A stretch of DNA of 64,000 nucleotides from Nostoc commune NIES-4072 (GCF_003113895.1 NZ_BDUD01000001.1:3138756-3202755); one strand, 5' to 3'. Shown: positions 1-9,176, counted from the first letter of the stretch. The notes: generated by a model from the letters alone, not told the origin. A program made the numbers and translations.

Positions 1-270
1 TTTGACTTGTTTGTATACGCCAAATAAAAACACTCTCACCAGTAATTTTTACAAAAAAATAATTGGACTACTGTCAGTACTAGCTACTAATTGTGTCTTC
101 AACTCCTAACAGAAGTAGTAAGTTAATCAGTACAGGTGATATTTTTACTTATGCCCATTCAATATACCCTTTTGAAACTGAGTTCAAAGCTTGTAAATTG
201 AGAGCATTCAAGCTTGAATATACCGTTTACAATAATTTCAGTGTAATCCACCCAAATCTTACACCCTTTT

Positions 271-630
271 ATGGATAACCCGATGCTGCTCAAGTCCACA
301 ACCCGGCATGTCCGCATTTTTGCAGGCGAAATAGACCGGGATGGCGAACTTATTCCCAGTGAACAAGTCTTAACGTTAGATATTGACCCAGATAACGAAT
401 TTAACTGGAATGAAGATGCGCTGCAAAAAGTTTATCGAAAATTTGATGAACTAGTAGAAGCATCTAGTGGCGCAGACCTTACAGACTATAACTTGCGCCG
501 TGTTGGGTCAGATTTAGAGCATTATCTGCGATCGCTCCTACAACTTGGCGAAATCAGCTACAATCTATCTGCTCGCGTTACCAACTACAGCATGGGAGTC
601 CCCCAAGTCGCAATTGACGACAAACAATAA
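271..630 (+). CDS. ndhM: NAD(P)H-quinone oxidoreductase subunit M (NdhM)
   Basis: NdhM is a small peripheral subunit of the cyanobacterial and chloroplast NDH-1 complex at the thylakoid membrane, which serves respiration, cyclic electron flow and CO2 uptake. The 119-residue product has the family's conserved blocks: STTRHVRIFAGE near the N-terminus, LTLDIDPDNEFNWNEDALQK in the middle, and YNLRRVGSDLEHYLR followed by GEISYNLSARVTNYSMG. Length fits the family (about 110-125 residues). Most homologues I remember begin at MLLKSTTRH, so translation may start at the second ATG at 283, giving 115 residues. The gene stands alone. Family assignment is by recognised sequence; the exact start is uncertain. 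Confidence 0.93.
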   Translation: MDNPMLLKSTTRHVRIFAGEIDRDGELIPSEQVLTLDIDPDNEFNWNEDALQKVYRKFDELVEASSGADLTDYNLRRVGSDLEHYLRSLLQLGEISYNLSARVTNYSMGVPQVAIDDKQ

Positions 631-1065
631 GCAAATGAGTTGGTAGCGATCTGGCTGAACTTTTCTGACAATTCAGATCCATCTGGAATCCACGAAAAAT
701 CTAACCCTCTAACCTCCTTCCCCAACACGGGAAGGGGGAAAATTAATTTGTAAGCTTTGCGACCTCGCCAAAAAGAACCCAGAAACGGGATTACCAGATT
801 TTTAAAGCCTCTTCATTAGTCAGCTACTTTGAGTAGTTCACCGAAACAGTGCTGAGTGCTGAGTAACGAGTGCTGAGTAAAAAAAGTAATAAGCGCACTC
901 AGCACAAAAGGTTTGAAGCCCCAGCATGCGGTATGGAAAAACAAAAAAAGATTTATTTCGAGATGCGTAGCACGAGAAATAATGCGTCCTTACTTCAATC
1001 CCCTAGATTTATCTATGGGGCTACTCAGCACTCAGCACTCAGCACTCAGCACTCCTGAACAAACA
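631..1065. repeat. Non-coding stretch with inverted arrays of a 7-bp repeat
   Basis: No convincing gene lies between ndhM and the IscB element. Positions about 850-880 hold three copies of the heptamer GTGCTGA (or TGCTGAG), and about 1022-1056 hold four to five copies of its reverse complement CTCAGCA. The two arrays face each other across about 150 bp and could form a long hairpin. Heptameric short tandem repeats of this kind are typical of Nostocales genomes. A short reading frame across this stretch is made largely of the repeat and is not called as a gene. Confidence 0.6.
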
Positions 1066-1170
1066 CCTCTCGCCGTGGAAGCCCCTGCTTGAAAGCATGG
1101 GGGTAAGGCGTAGGCGATTTTAAGACGCTCGATGACTCGCTACCGCAACGCTTTCGCCGTCAAGTTGGTT

Positions 1171-2106
1171 TCAAAAACCATAGCTGTATCCATCCTTTTT
1201 ATGAATTGGTGAACAATATTTGTGGCTAATACCCGATATTCTTCCCGTCTTGGTAGCAATATCAAAACTACCCGTAGCCCGACATAATACCCGCCCAACA
1301 TATTCGCCTAATTTCTTACCATTAGTGACGACAGCTTTAATGATGTCTCCAGTTTGAAAACCAACTTGGGTGAATATTAGGACTTACGCACACTCTACGA
1401 ATTCTCGGCGCTCTTGGCGTCTTGGCGGTTCGAGAAATTAAGCTTTTTAGCAATTTTTGCGTAAGTCCTAAATATGTTCAACCTGAAGTGGAATATCTTT
1501 AATCCCACAATAAGCACATTCCCTGTTCCATTTTTCAAGCAAGTATTCACGAGTCTCAAAACCTTGAAGCGTACCCTGTTGATACTCGCTCCCTTGAATA
1601 TGTGGATTCCGCATCAACTGCATATCAAACCGCACTAGCTCTTGACTAATAGCGGTGATTGGCGCAAACTGGCGAAGCTTTTTAACCCAAGTTTCGATAT
1701 TTTCAACCCGATGTAAACTTGGTGCTAACCATCCTGGTGGACGGGTTCTGTTTAAAAATCTTGGTTTTCTGTAACGAGTTTTTCTTACGCGTCTACCACG
1801 CCTTAATTGTCTCCTTGAGGTAAGAGCGTTTCTAATTGCAAAACCTCTATGTTTTAACTCAGCAGCAAATACAACCTCTCCAGTAGCACCGTTGACTAAT
1901 GCAATTCCGGTGTGTTTTGCACCTGGATCGATTTTTAATCTGAGTGCCGATATAGGAGAATCAAGACGTGATTCTTTTAAAATAATTGTGAACGGAAACT
2001 GTCTAAATACTGCTGCTTTTTTGTTTCGTAATAACTGCCTTGCTTGTGCTGAATGGATTGGGTCTAATGGTCGCTTGTTTTGGTCGATAACAAATACTTT
2101 GGACAT
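1171..2106 (-). pseudogene. iscB: IscB-like RuvC/HNH nuclease, deleted and interrupted by a MITE
   Basis: IscB proteins are RNA-guided nucleases (OMEGA systems) ancestral to Cas9. The 212-residue 5' part (1468-2106) has the N-terminal PLMP-like segment (here PLDP), a RuvC-I motif LKIDPGAKHTGIAL with the catalytic Asp, an Arg-rich bridge helix (SRRQLRRGRRVRKTRYR), a RuvC-II-like stretch ELVRFD, and the start of an HNH domain, CAYCGI then VEHI. It stops there, at a 93-bp MITE (1378-1470). Beyond the MITE, 1171-1377 encodes in another frame the usual IscB C-terminus (QVGFQTGDIIKAVV, ISHKYCSPIHKKDGYSYGF). Roughly 140 residues covering the rest of HNH and RuvC-III are missing. Even with the MITE and one copy of its target duplication removed, the two halves are out of frame, so the deletion is separate from the insertion. 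I consider it non-functional as a nuclease. Confidence 0.85.
1378..1470. mobile_element. 93-bp MITE, copy 1, inside iscB
   Basis: A 93-bp element with perfect 13-bp terminal inverted repeats TAGGACTTACGCA, directly flanked by the 5-bp duplication AATAT on both sides. It is base-for-base identical, in reverse orientation, to the copy at 26383-26475. It has no coding capacity and must be moved by a transposase elsewhere. Its interior contains the sequence CTTGGCGTCTTGGCGGTTCG, which recurs in other repeats of the window. It ends the 5' reading frame of iscB just after the HNH histidine. Confidence 0.88.
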
Positions 2107-2345
2107 AAGTCCCTCCTTTCGGGTAAGGTTAGCTTCGTCAATGTTTAAGGTCGGTAACTATATTGAGGACACTTCCTTAACCCTTGTACAGATGTTTAAT
2201 CCTCAATTTCTAGAGCAGGGGACTAGCGAAAGCATCCCCTGGTAGGTCTTTAAACTCTTGCCTTAAACGTAGTTCGAGTTTTGAACTTAGACTGGTCAGA
2301 TTAGGGCTTTTTTCAAGCCCCCGCCTTTAGGCGTGGGGTTTCTGA
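2107..2345 (-). ncRNA. Candidate omega-RNA (guide RNA scaffold) leader of iscB
   Basis: IscB loci carry a structured non-coding RNA immediately upstream of the ORF, and its 5' end (the guide) reads out from the element border. Here about 240 bp between the iscB start codon and the terminal hairpin (2318-2338) contain several potential stems and no credible gene. One stem is near 2217-2243, where AGGGGAC and its near complement flank CGAAAG; an AGGAGG ribosome-binding site precedes the ATG. If the usual architecture holds, the guide would be copied from just outside the element, around 2346-2361. This rests on location and hairpins only; covariance was not tested. Confidence 0.45.
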
Positions 2346-2724
2346 CTTATCTTAATTCTTAATTAAAGTTAATTGTTGCTATCCTACTTATAAACTAAAT
2401 AAATACCAAGATTATCTGCCTCTTGATGATGAGGTACAGCAAAAGCTTGGGGCGCAGTTATGCTTGGGTTATGCTTTGGTAACAGGGTTGGAGTTAGTTG
2501 CTTTGGCGATGGAGAGTCACAGAGCAATAAAAGCTATGATGAGGCTGTAGGGTTGACTTAGGAGCATATTCTTTGGATAAGTAAATATTAGCACCTGCTG
2601 ATATCCACCAGCTAAAATCATCATCTAAAGTCTGGTTATGTCAAGTTTAAGAAACATGAGCGGTCTAGATTGTCCCTAATAATGCTGTTAAAGAAATTGC
2701 CAATCGCTTCCCGGTGCGAAAACT
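2346..2724. other. Intergenic region with a short decayed reading frame
   Basis: The 380 bp before the PP2C gene hold no intact gene. A coherent plus-strand frame ending with TAG near 2550 reads YLPLDDEVQQKLGAQLC, then GYALVTGLELVALAMESH. It has no clear start and looks like the tail of a lost gene that I cannot identify. The remaining sequence up to 2724 shows nothing else I can name. Confidence 0.3.
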
Positions 2725-4998
2725 ATGGAAAATGACGCGGCAACGCTCTACTGTACAAATGAAAGTTGTCAGGCTGCCAACCCCCTGACCCACAAGTTTT
2801 GCCTGCGATGTTCCACGCCCCTAACCAAAAATTACCTCTGGGCTGTGGTAGATGGCCCCAGTGTGGGTAGCCCTGGAGAAATATTAGCCGATCGCTATTT
2901 AGTTCTTGATAAATTTATTCTTTTAGATACAAAACCTGGTTTATTAGCGCTAACGTCTGAGTTAGATAATTTACAGCCTCTAAAAGCTTACCTCAGACTG
3001 ATTCCCTACCGTTTACACGTACCGCAGGTATATGGAGTGCTTTTTCTCGGTGACGGGCCTTCTCATCGAGAAATATTACTTTTAGAAAAACCTCCATTAT
3101 TAGTAGATGACAAAATCCAACAAGTGCAGTTGGCCAGTGAGTTAACCACCGCTTGGCGTGATGCAACATCGATGCGCCAACTCAATTGGTTATGGCAAAT
3201 AGCTCATCTGTGGCAACCTCTTGCAAGTGAAGGTGTCGTTTCTAGCTTGCTTGACTCAAATGTATTACGGGTAGAAGGATCATTAGTCCGCTTGTTAGAA
3301 TTGCGTTTCGATGCCGCAACATTACCAGAATTGCCCCAATTAGGTCAATTTTGGCAGCAGTTGGTTAGTGGTGCTAAACCAGCTATAACTGAATTTGTGA
3401 ATGAGGTTAGCCTTTCCTTAATTCAGGGAAAGATTAATTCAACCGATCAATTAATCGGAGTTTTAGATCGCGGACTGGCTGGGTTAGGGCGATCGCAAAC
3501 ACCCACAATCAAAATTATCACCAAAACCGATACTGGGCCAAGTCGCCAACGTAATGAAGATGCCTGTAGCCCACCCAGTGGAACTCTAGTAAGTAAACCA
3601 CCCCAGCCAACAGCCTTAGCAATTGTCTGTGATGGCATTGGTGGGCACGAGGGTGGCAATGTCGCATCAAATTTAGCCATCGAAACGATCCAGCAGCAGG
3701 TACAGCAACTAACAAAAGTTCCCTACGACCACATAGACCCCTCACTGCTACTTAATGACCTAGAAAAGGCAGTGGCAATTGCTAATGACAAAATTAGTCA
3801 GCGCAATGACAGTGAAAATCGCCAAGGGCGGCAGAGGATGGGCACGACTTTAGTCATGGCATTGCCTGTTGCTCATGAAATGTACATTACCCACGTGGGT
3901 GATAGTCGTGCTTACTGGATTACCCGCCACGGTTGTTATCAAGTTACCCTGGACGATGATGTTGCCTCCCGCGAGGTGCGGCTAGGCTATGCCATTTACC
4001 GCGAGGCTGTACAACAAAGTTCTGCTGGCTCTCTCGTCCAAGCTTTGGGCATGGGATCTAGCACTTCATTGCATCCCACATCGGCACGGTTTATGCTCGA
4101 TGAAGATGCTGTTTTTCTGCTCACATCCGATGGTTTGAGTGATTTTGATCGAGTAGAGGAGTACTGGGAAACAGAAATCTTGCCGATTCTAGTTGGGGAA
4201 GTCCCCTTAGCAAATGTTGCGGATAGATTAGTTGAAATTGCTAACACTAAGAATGGACACGATAATGTCACCATCGCTTTAGTCCATTATCAAGTCCAAT
4301 ACTGGGAACCGGAAATCACGATTAAAGCCTTCATTCCAGAGAGTTATTCTGCCAAAACTATCGATTTTTCATCCAGGGCGACAGATCCGACACTTTTAAG
4401 TAGCCCAAACCATAAAACTCAGGTGATTCCAGACACTGAGCCTGCCAAAAGGCGCATACCGCTACAGTGGATTGTTCCATTAATACTTGTGGTAGCAGCA
4501 GGTACTTTAGGATTGTTCGTGAAGCAACTGCAACTGCGATCGCCATCAGTCCCCTTGATTTCATCCACACCCATACCAACTTCAAATCCTACCATCGAAG
4601 CAACACCCATAGAGCGATCGCTAGCCAACCTTTCTCCTGGCTGGGTAATTAAAATTAACAATCAAATCACCTTAGGAAACAACCAATCACTTCCACGTGG
4701 AGCTTTTTTACAAGTTATTAACACAAAACCAAATCCTAAACCTGCTTCGGGAAATTTTTCAGTGTCTATGCGAGTCTGTGCTAATAAAAGCACACAAACT
4801 CCAGCTAACACTAGTAATCCAGCAGTAACTTCCTCAGTTCCATCAAATTCAAAACCTTTGCCGGAAACAGTATTGCTGGACTTCTCTCAATTAAAACGCT
4901 TTGGTGTCTCTATTTTACCAGAAGATGCACCAAATCCATGTACACCTGTTACACAACCACCAGTTACTCAACCATCTGACGAGAGCAGTCCAACTTAG
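2725..4998 (+). CDS. Zinc-ribbon PP2C-type Ser/Thr protein phosphatase with one membrane anchor
   Basis: A 757-residue metal-dependent phosphatase predicted to remove phosphate from Ser/Thr residues. The N-terminus is a zinc ribbon (Cys10, Cys15, Cys26, Cys29). Residues about 45-255 form an unassigned helical region. The PP2C domain runs from about 262 to 520 and shows the metal-binding and core motifs RNED, CDGIGGHEGGN, GTTLVMA, THVGDSRAYW, LLTSDGLSDF and GHDNVT. A single membrane helix (about 579-600, WIVPLILVVAAGTLGLFV) follows, then a Pro/Thr/Ser-rich tail. The phosphatase domain therefore probably faces the cytoplasm. A CHAT-FHA gene lies 145 bp downstream on the same strand, and two FHA proteins within 5 kb fit a phosphopeptide signalling module. 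The domain assignment is firm; the partner kinase and substrates are unknown. Confidence 0.9.
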   Translation: MENDAATLYCTNESCQAANPLTHKFCLRCSTPLTKNYLWAVVDGPSVGSPGEILADRYLVLDKFILLDTKPGLLALTSELDNLQPLKAYLRLIPYRLHVPQVYGVLFLGDGPSHREILLLEKPPLLVDDKIQQVQLASELTTAWRDATSMRQLNWLWQIAHLWQPLASEGVVSSLLDSNVLRVEGSLVRLLELRFDAATLPELPQLGQFWQQLVSGAKPAITEFVNEVSLSLIQGKINSTDQLIGVLDRGLAGLGRSQTPTIKIITKTDTGPSRQRNEDACSPPSGTLVSKPPQPTALAIVCDGIGGHEGGNVASNLAIETIQQQVQQLTKVPYDHIDPSLLLNDLEKAVAIANDKISQRNDSENRQGRQRMGTTLVMALPVAHEMYITHVGDSRAYWITRHGCYQVTLDDDVASREVRLGYAIYREAVQQSSAGSLVQALGMGSSTSLHPTSARFMLDEDAVFLLTSDGLSDFDRVEEYWETEILPILVGEVPLANVADRLVEIANTKNGHDNVTIALVHYQVQYWEPEITIKAFIPESYSAKTIDFSSRATDPTLLSSPNHKTQVIPDTEPAKRRIPLQWIVPLILVVAAGTLGLFVKQLQLRSPSVPLISSTPIPTSNPTIEATPIERSLANLSPGWVIKINNQITLGNNQSLPRGAFLQVINTKPNPKPASGNFSVSMRVCANKSTQTPANTSNPAVTSSVPSNSKPLPETVLLDFSQLKRFGVSILPEDAPNPCTPVTQPPVTQPSDESSPT

Positions 4999-5143
4999 TC
5001 AAATAATCGATAAACTGGTAGAAACCTGGAATAATAACAGGTAACATCAAAGTAAAAACTTACAAGGTAAAAAAGTAGAAAGTTTTCACCTTGGAGAATT
5101 CTTATTTGAAATTATTTATTTTAGTTTTTATTTTAATGAATCC

Positions 5144-6724
5144 ATGCCATCCCTGAATTTGGCGATCGCCCGTCTCCGTAACACTGGAACTGACAACTTC
5201 GCTATTTGGGTGGTCAAAGCTCCCTATCCCAGTGGCTACGTTTTACGTGACTGTGTATGGCCTGATGAACTCAATCACGTCTGGCAAGAATGGCAGCAAC
5301 TGTTTGCTGGTCATAGTCACTTAGATATTTCCCCAAACTCAACATCTCAAAAATCCAACCCATTCCCCCTAGATTCGATTTCACCTCCTTCAGGTCAAAC
5401 CACTGGCCCCTACAGCAGTCGTTTGATGCAAAACTTGGGAATGAATTTATGGCGTTGGGTATTTGATGGGCAAATTCTTGGTAGTCTAGAACGCAGTCGC
5501 GGTATTGCTATGGGTGAGCATACACGTTTGCGCTTTCGGCTAGAAATCCGCGACCCGGATCTGATCGCTCTCCCTTGGGAAATTATGCAGCGTGAACCTG
5601 GTCAATCAGCTATGTCTCTATCCCAAGATTTGCTATTTAGTCGCACCAGCAGCGAAGTTGACCCCTTACCGTATTTGCGAACTGACCAAGCTTTAAGTAT
5701 TCTGCTGGTTTTAGGTCATGATGACAAGCTGCAACTAGAACAAGAAGCTGCTATTTTACAGCAAACTCTTGCAGATACATCTGTAGGTGATAATTCTCAA
5801 AGATATGCTCCTTGTATAGTGACTCAACTCTTACAACCAACTCCCCAGGAGTTGATTCAAGAATTAGAAACCAGAGCATACAATGTTTTCTTTTACGCCG
5901 GACATGGTTTGCCAGGCCCAGACGGGGGGTTACTGTTTTTGCGACCAGATATGCCCCTAAATGGGATAGAATTGGCGCAAGTATTGACTCATACAGGTGT
6001 GAAATTAGCAGTTTTTAACGCCTGTTGGGGCGCACAACCAGCTGCTATCAATCATCAAGCTATCCCTGCCAGCAGTTTAGCAGAAGTGTTGATTCGTCAT
6101 GGTGTGCCTGCGGTTTTGGGGATGCGCGATGAAATCGCTGACCATGAAAGCCACAGTTTTATTCAAGCTTTTACCGAAGCTTTGCGATCGCACAAACCAA
6201 TTGATGAAGCCGTAGCCCAGGCTAGGCAAGAATTATTAACATTGTATAAATTTAATCAACCTGCTTGGACTTTGCCTGTTCTCTACCTGCATCCAGATTT
6301 TAATGGCGAACTCATTAAGAATCTGGATGAAGGTATTACCGAACTACCAGATACAGCCATTCCAGATATCGGTTTTTCGCTTCCGACTGCTTCGTTGCGA
6401 TCGCTTGCTCCCAAAGGTAAAACCTGGTTACTGCGTTATGGAGTCACCCGCATTGGTCGCACGAAAGACAATGATATTGTCATCCCTGAACCATCTGTAT
6501 CGAAACGCCACGCCGAAATTTTCTGCCGCAATACTCTTACTGATGCTACATTGGTGCGAAGTTATTACTTGCAAGATTTTTCTACCTACGGGACAACTTG
6601 GTTTTTAGGGCCTAATGGTTGGCAACAAATCCTCCGAGAGGAAGTCCCATTGAAATCTGGAATGCAGTTAAAGTTTGGAAGTGCTAGGTCTGAAACTTGG
6701 GAGTTTATTATTGAAGACTCGTAG
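5144..6724 (+). CDS. CHAT-domain (caspase-like) peptidase fused to an FHA domain
   Basis: A 526-residue protein. Residues about 90-385 form a CHAT domain, a caspase/separase-clan cysteine peptidase. The probable catalytic dyad is His254 in VFFYAGHG and Cys294 in VFNACWG. The usual downstream motif ASSLAEVLIRHGVPAVLGMR is also present. Residues about 425-526 form a C-terminal FHA domain with the GR (IGRTKDNDI) and SxxH (VSKRHAE) phosphothreonine-binding motifs. The natural inference is a protease recruited to, or switched by, phosphothreonine sites. It follows the PP2C gene with the same orientation and precedes an unknown acidic protein. The N-terminal 80 residues are unassigned. A non-proteolytic scaffold role cannot be excluded. 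Confidence 0.88.
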   Translation: MPSLNLAIARLRNTGTDNFAIWVVKAPYPSGYVLRDCVWPDELNHVWQEWQQLFAGHSHLDISPNSTSQKSNPFPLDSISPPSGQTTGPYSSRLMQNLGMNLWRWVFDGQILGSLERSRGIAMGEHTRLRFRLEIRDPDLIALPWEIMQREPGQSAMSLSQDLLFSRTSSEVDPLPYLRTDQALSILLVLGHDDKLQLEQEAAILQQTLADTSVGDNSQRYAPCIVTQLLQPTPQELIQELETRAYNVFFYAGHGLPGPDGGLLFLRPDMPLNGIELAQVLTHTGVKLAVFNACWGAQPAAINHQAIPASSLAEVLIRHGVPAVLGMRDEIADHESHSFIQAFTEALRSHKPIDEAVAQARQELLTLYKFNQPAWTLPVLYLHPDFNGELIKNLDEGITELPDTAIPDIGFSLPTASLRSLAPKGKTWLLRYGVTRIGRTKDNDIVIPEPSVSKRHAEIFCRNTLTDATLVRSYYLQDFSTYGTTWFLGPNGWQQILREEVPLKSGMQLKFGSARSETWEFIIEDS

Positions 6725-6880
6725 CATAGCTATTACAGAAATAAATTTTAGTCTTTAGCATCAATCTTTAAAATCTGTTTTTACTGTAGAACTGTAGAAA
6801 AATTCAACTGTTTTTGCGGAAATCTATTTTGAGGAATTGTAGCTGTAAATACCACCAAATAATATGTGAGGCAATGAAAA

Positions 6881-7528
6881 ATGGCTAATAAAATTAAAGG
6901 CTCAGACACTTCCTCTTCTTTGCCATATAATGTAGATTTAGAATTATTAGAAGCATTACTGGAACCAGACGATGCTACCTATCCCTGGAATCCAGGTGAT
7001 GAAGAATCACAAGCTTATTTTGACGAATTAGAACAACACTTCGGAATGCAAGATTTGCTTGAGGAAGAACTGACAACGCGATCGCAAGATTTTTATAGTC
7101 ATCTAGATACACTTTGGTCTGGTATCTCTCTGGAGTCAGGAAATAATCACAATCCCCAACAAGCACAAGTACTTAATCTTCAAGAAAGATTATCTAGTAC
7201 TTTTGCCGCCTGTGTCCCCCAAGCATTACTCAACGCCATCGCCACCAAAGCTGCTGAAATTCTTGCTGCCCAGCAATCAATCGGTGAACAACTGGTTGAG
7301 TGTGTTCAGACAGTACTACCAAATTGGGGAACAGAGGATCTCTTAGTTTTGGCTCGTCCTTTTGCTTACGCTATGCGAAGCAACGAAGCGCAAAACGCGG
7401 CATCTGCACTCAATAATCTTCAAAATAGCCCCTGGACTGCTTTATCAGAAGTAGAGAAAGCAAAACTTACTTTAGCGATCGCTTCTTATGCTTTCAATGA
7501 ACTCAACAAGTCTGAGTATGAATCATAA
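6881..7528 (+). CDS. Unknown acidic protein downstream of the CHAT-FHA gene
   Basis: I do not recognise this 215-residue protein. It has no signal peptide or membrane segment. It is rich in Glu/Asp in the first 80 residues (runs such as LELLEALLEPDD and FDELEQHFG) and otherwise looks helical, with Ala- and Leu-rich stretches from residue 110 onward. It starts 156 bp after the CHAT-FHA gene on the same strand and contains HIP1 sites like its neighbours, so it looks native. Position suggests a substrate, inhibitor or adaptor of the CHAT peptidase, but nothing in its sequence proves this. Confidence 0.7.
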   Translation: MANKIKGSDTSSSLPYNVDLELLEALLEPDDATYPWNPGDEESQAYFDELEQHFGMQDLLEEELTTRSQDFYSHLDTLWSGISLESGNNHNPQQAQVLNLQERLSSTFAACVPQALLNAIATKAAEILAAQQSIGEQLVECVQTVLPNWGTEDLLVLARPFAYAMRSNEAQNAASALNNLQNSPWTALSEVEKAKLTLAIASYAFNELNKSEYES

Positions 7529-7793
7529 CTTGAATGAACTTTCTCTTTTTTCTACATAAATTTTCGATGCAGCCAGATTTATCTGCTATAACACTTGTAC
7601 TGCCATTTTAAGTATCCACTACTTCTTAGTATTCTTGTGTAGTGAGCCTAAAGTAACCTCACAGCAAGCTGATTAAAACATTATACCATCTATCGGAAGA
7701 TATAAATATTTAAAAGTAATTGGGCATTGGGCATTGGTTATTAATTCTTGTCTCTTGCTCCCTGATCTCCCCCTACTTCCCCTGCCCCATCCC

Positions 7794-9176
7794 TTATTTT
7801 GGCCCAAGAAATCGGGTAGCAAAATTTTGCGATCGCGTCGGTGATAGCGCCCGTGCCTTAAGAATTGCTGCCATCAAAAAGGCGTAAGATAACACCCCAA
7901 CAACTACCAACAGCAAGGCATTGATTGATCCTGTAGCATTCCACAAAGCATGAAGCGCAGCAGCACTAAGATAACCAATAGAGAGAATTTGCCAACTTCT
8001 ACTGGGTTTGAGGACAGCCAACCCAATAAAATAGCCCAGATAGCCACTATAAGCCATGTGTCCGGCTACGGAGCCTAAAATTCGCGGAATTAGCAGTTGC
8101 AAACCCGCAAGTTGACCAGCAGCACCTATACCTACCTGTTGCGTGACATTCTGAGTAATATCTGGCACATATTGTCCGAGAGTTTCCAAGAGAGTGAAGC
8201 CCACAGCAGAAGCTGTTCCCAGGAGAATACCATCTAAAGGTTCCCAGATACCTATGCGTTCCCGCCAAGGTGAAGATAAGATTCTGCCGATGGCAAACGC
8301 CCCTAGTACAGGCAATGCCTTGAGTAATTCCTCCATCAAGCCAGCGCCAAAAAACATCCGCACCAGCAACTCTGTAAAGGTGATAGATTCTTGGGATGAG
8401 GGTAAGTTTCCAGGCAAGACGGTGCGAAAGACGAAGATAAATAAATCCAACAACGGACTAAGCAAAATCAGCATTGTACCCAGCGCCGAAGCCATTAGCA
8501 CCCACCAAGGCTTCTGTTTACCGCAAAGTTGGTAAACAAAATAGTAGGCAGCAAAGGCGATGTAAGTAGCTACAATCACTTGATTCGCTTGGGGCTGACC
8601 GACTGTAGCAAACATTAATACTACAAAGATTACAGTCAGTATTCCCGGTACGAGGTAAGCTTTACGGGTTAAATCTTTACCAGTGGAAATAATCGGAAAA
8701 AGCTGAGTGAAGCTAACAGAATCTGGCTGCTTTAATTGCGTGTGGCTGTGGTAATTTGTCGCCGAAGGTAATGGTGTAACTTGGTTAACTGTCGTGGCTG
8801 GGGTGATTAATGTATACTCATACTCAAAAACGTATTGTGGCCCATCAGCACCTAGAGAAATGCAATCGCCTGGGTGCAATTCCTGACATTCATACAAGCG
8901 TTGTCCATTTAAATAAGTGCCATTTGCACTATTTAAATCACAAAGCACCCAGCTGAATTTGCTATCTGGCGATACAGAGAGGGGACGAACCACTGCATGA
9001 CGACGAGATACCATTCGGTACATCATGGCATCCAAGACAATTTGGCAGCTAGGGTCGCGTCCAATTACCATCTCTTTACTGGGGGGCAGGGAATAGCGAG
9101 ATTCTGGCCCAAAAGCTGCCCCGTTACCAGACACTAGCCGCAGAAATGCATTATGTCTTGCGTGTTTGCCTGTCAT
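7794..9176 (-). CDS. FHA domain fused to a PrsW-family intramembrane protease
   Basis: A 460-residue protein. The N-terminal FHA domain (about 36-95) shows the phosphothreonine-binding motifs VIGRDPSC, VSRRHAV and NSANGTYLNG. From residue 172 on it has about eight membrane helices and matches the PrsW family of membrane-embedded metalloproteases. Visible family motifs are the EE-LLK pair (Glu282-Glu283 in GLMEELLKALP) and later conserved His residues (GHMAYSG and ALHALWNAT). In Bacillus, PrsW makes the first cut in an anti-sigma factor; whether this protein acts similarly is inference. It converges on the CHAT-FHA group. The fusion suggests phosphorylation-dependent recruitment of a membrane protease. 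Its 3' end lies against a heptamer repeat tract (7711-7740). Confidence 0.88.
   Translation of the reverse strand: MTGKHARHNAFLRLVSGNGAAFGPESRYSLPPSKEMVIGRDPSCQIVLDAMMYRMVSRRHAVVRPLSVSPDSKFSWVLCDLNSANGTYLNGQRLYECQELHPGDCISLGADGPQYVFEYEYTLITPATTVNQVTPLPSATNYHSHTQLKQPDSVSFTQLFPIISTGKDLTRKAYLVPGILTVIFVVLMFATVGQPQANQVIVATYIAFAAYYFVYQLCGKQKPWWVLMASALGTMLILLSPLLDLFIFVFRTVLPGNLPSSQESITFTELLVRMFFGAGLMEELLKALPVLGAFAIGRILSSPWRERIGIWEPLDGILLGTASAVGFTLLETLGQYVPDITQNVTQQVGIGAAGQLAGLQLLIPRILGSVAGHMAYSGYLGYFIGLAVLKPSRSWQILSIGYLSAAALHALWNATGSINALLLVVVGVLSYAFLMAAILKARALSPTRSQNFATRFLGPK

Larger units (their letters stand above)
1066..2345 (-). mobile_element. Decayed IscB-bearing IS200/IS605-type element
   Basis: The iscB remnants are bracketed by subterminal hairpins typical of IS200/IS605-like elements. 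One, at about 1082-1103, pairs CCCC-GCTT with AGC-GGGGG. The other, at 2318-2338, pairs CCCCCGCC with GGCGTGGGG. No transposase gene (tnpA) is present, so the element would be non-autonomous. The outer ends are my estimate from the hairpins; IS605-type elements make no target duplication, so the borders cannot be fixed by direct repeats. The element is inactive at the protein level because iscB is broken. Confidence 0.6.

Noticed and set aside
93..278. 61-codon frame before ndhM
   Set aside because: No ribosome site, no recognisable sequence, and it overlaps the ndhM start.
1892..2245. 117-codon plus-strand frame over the iscB 5' end
   Set aside because: It is antisense to clearly conserved IscB sequence and its leader, with no recognisable protein features.
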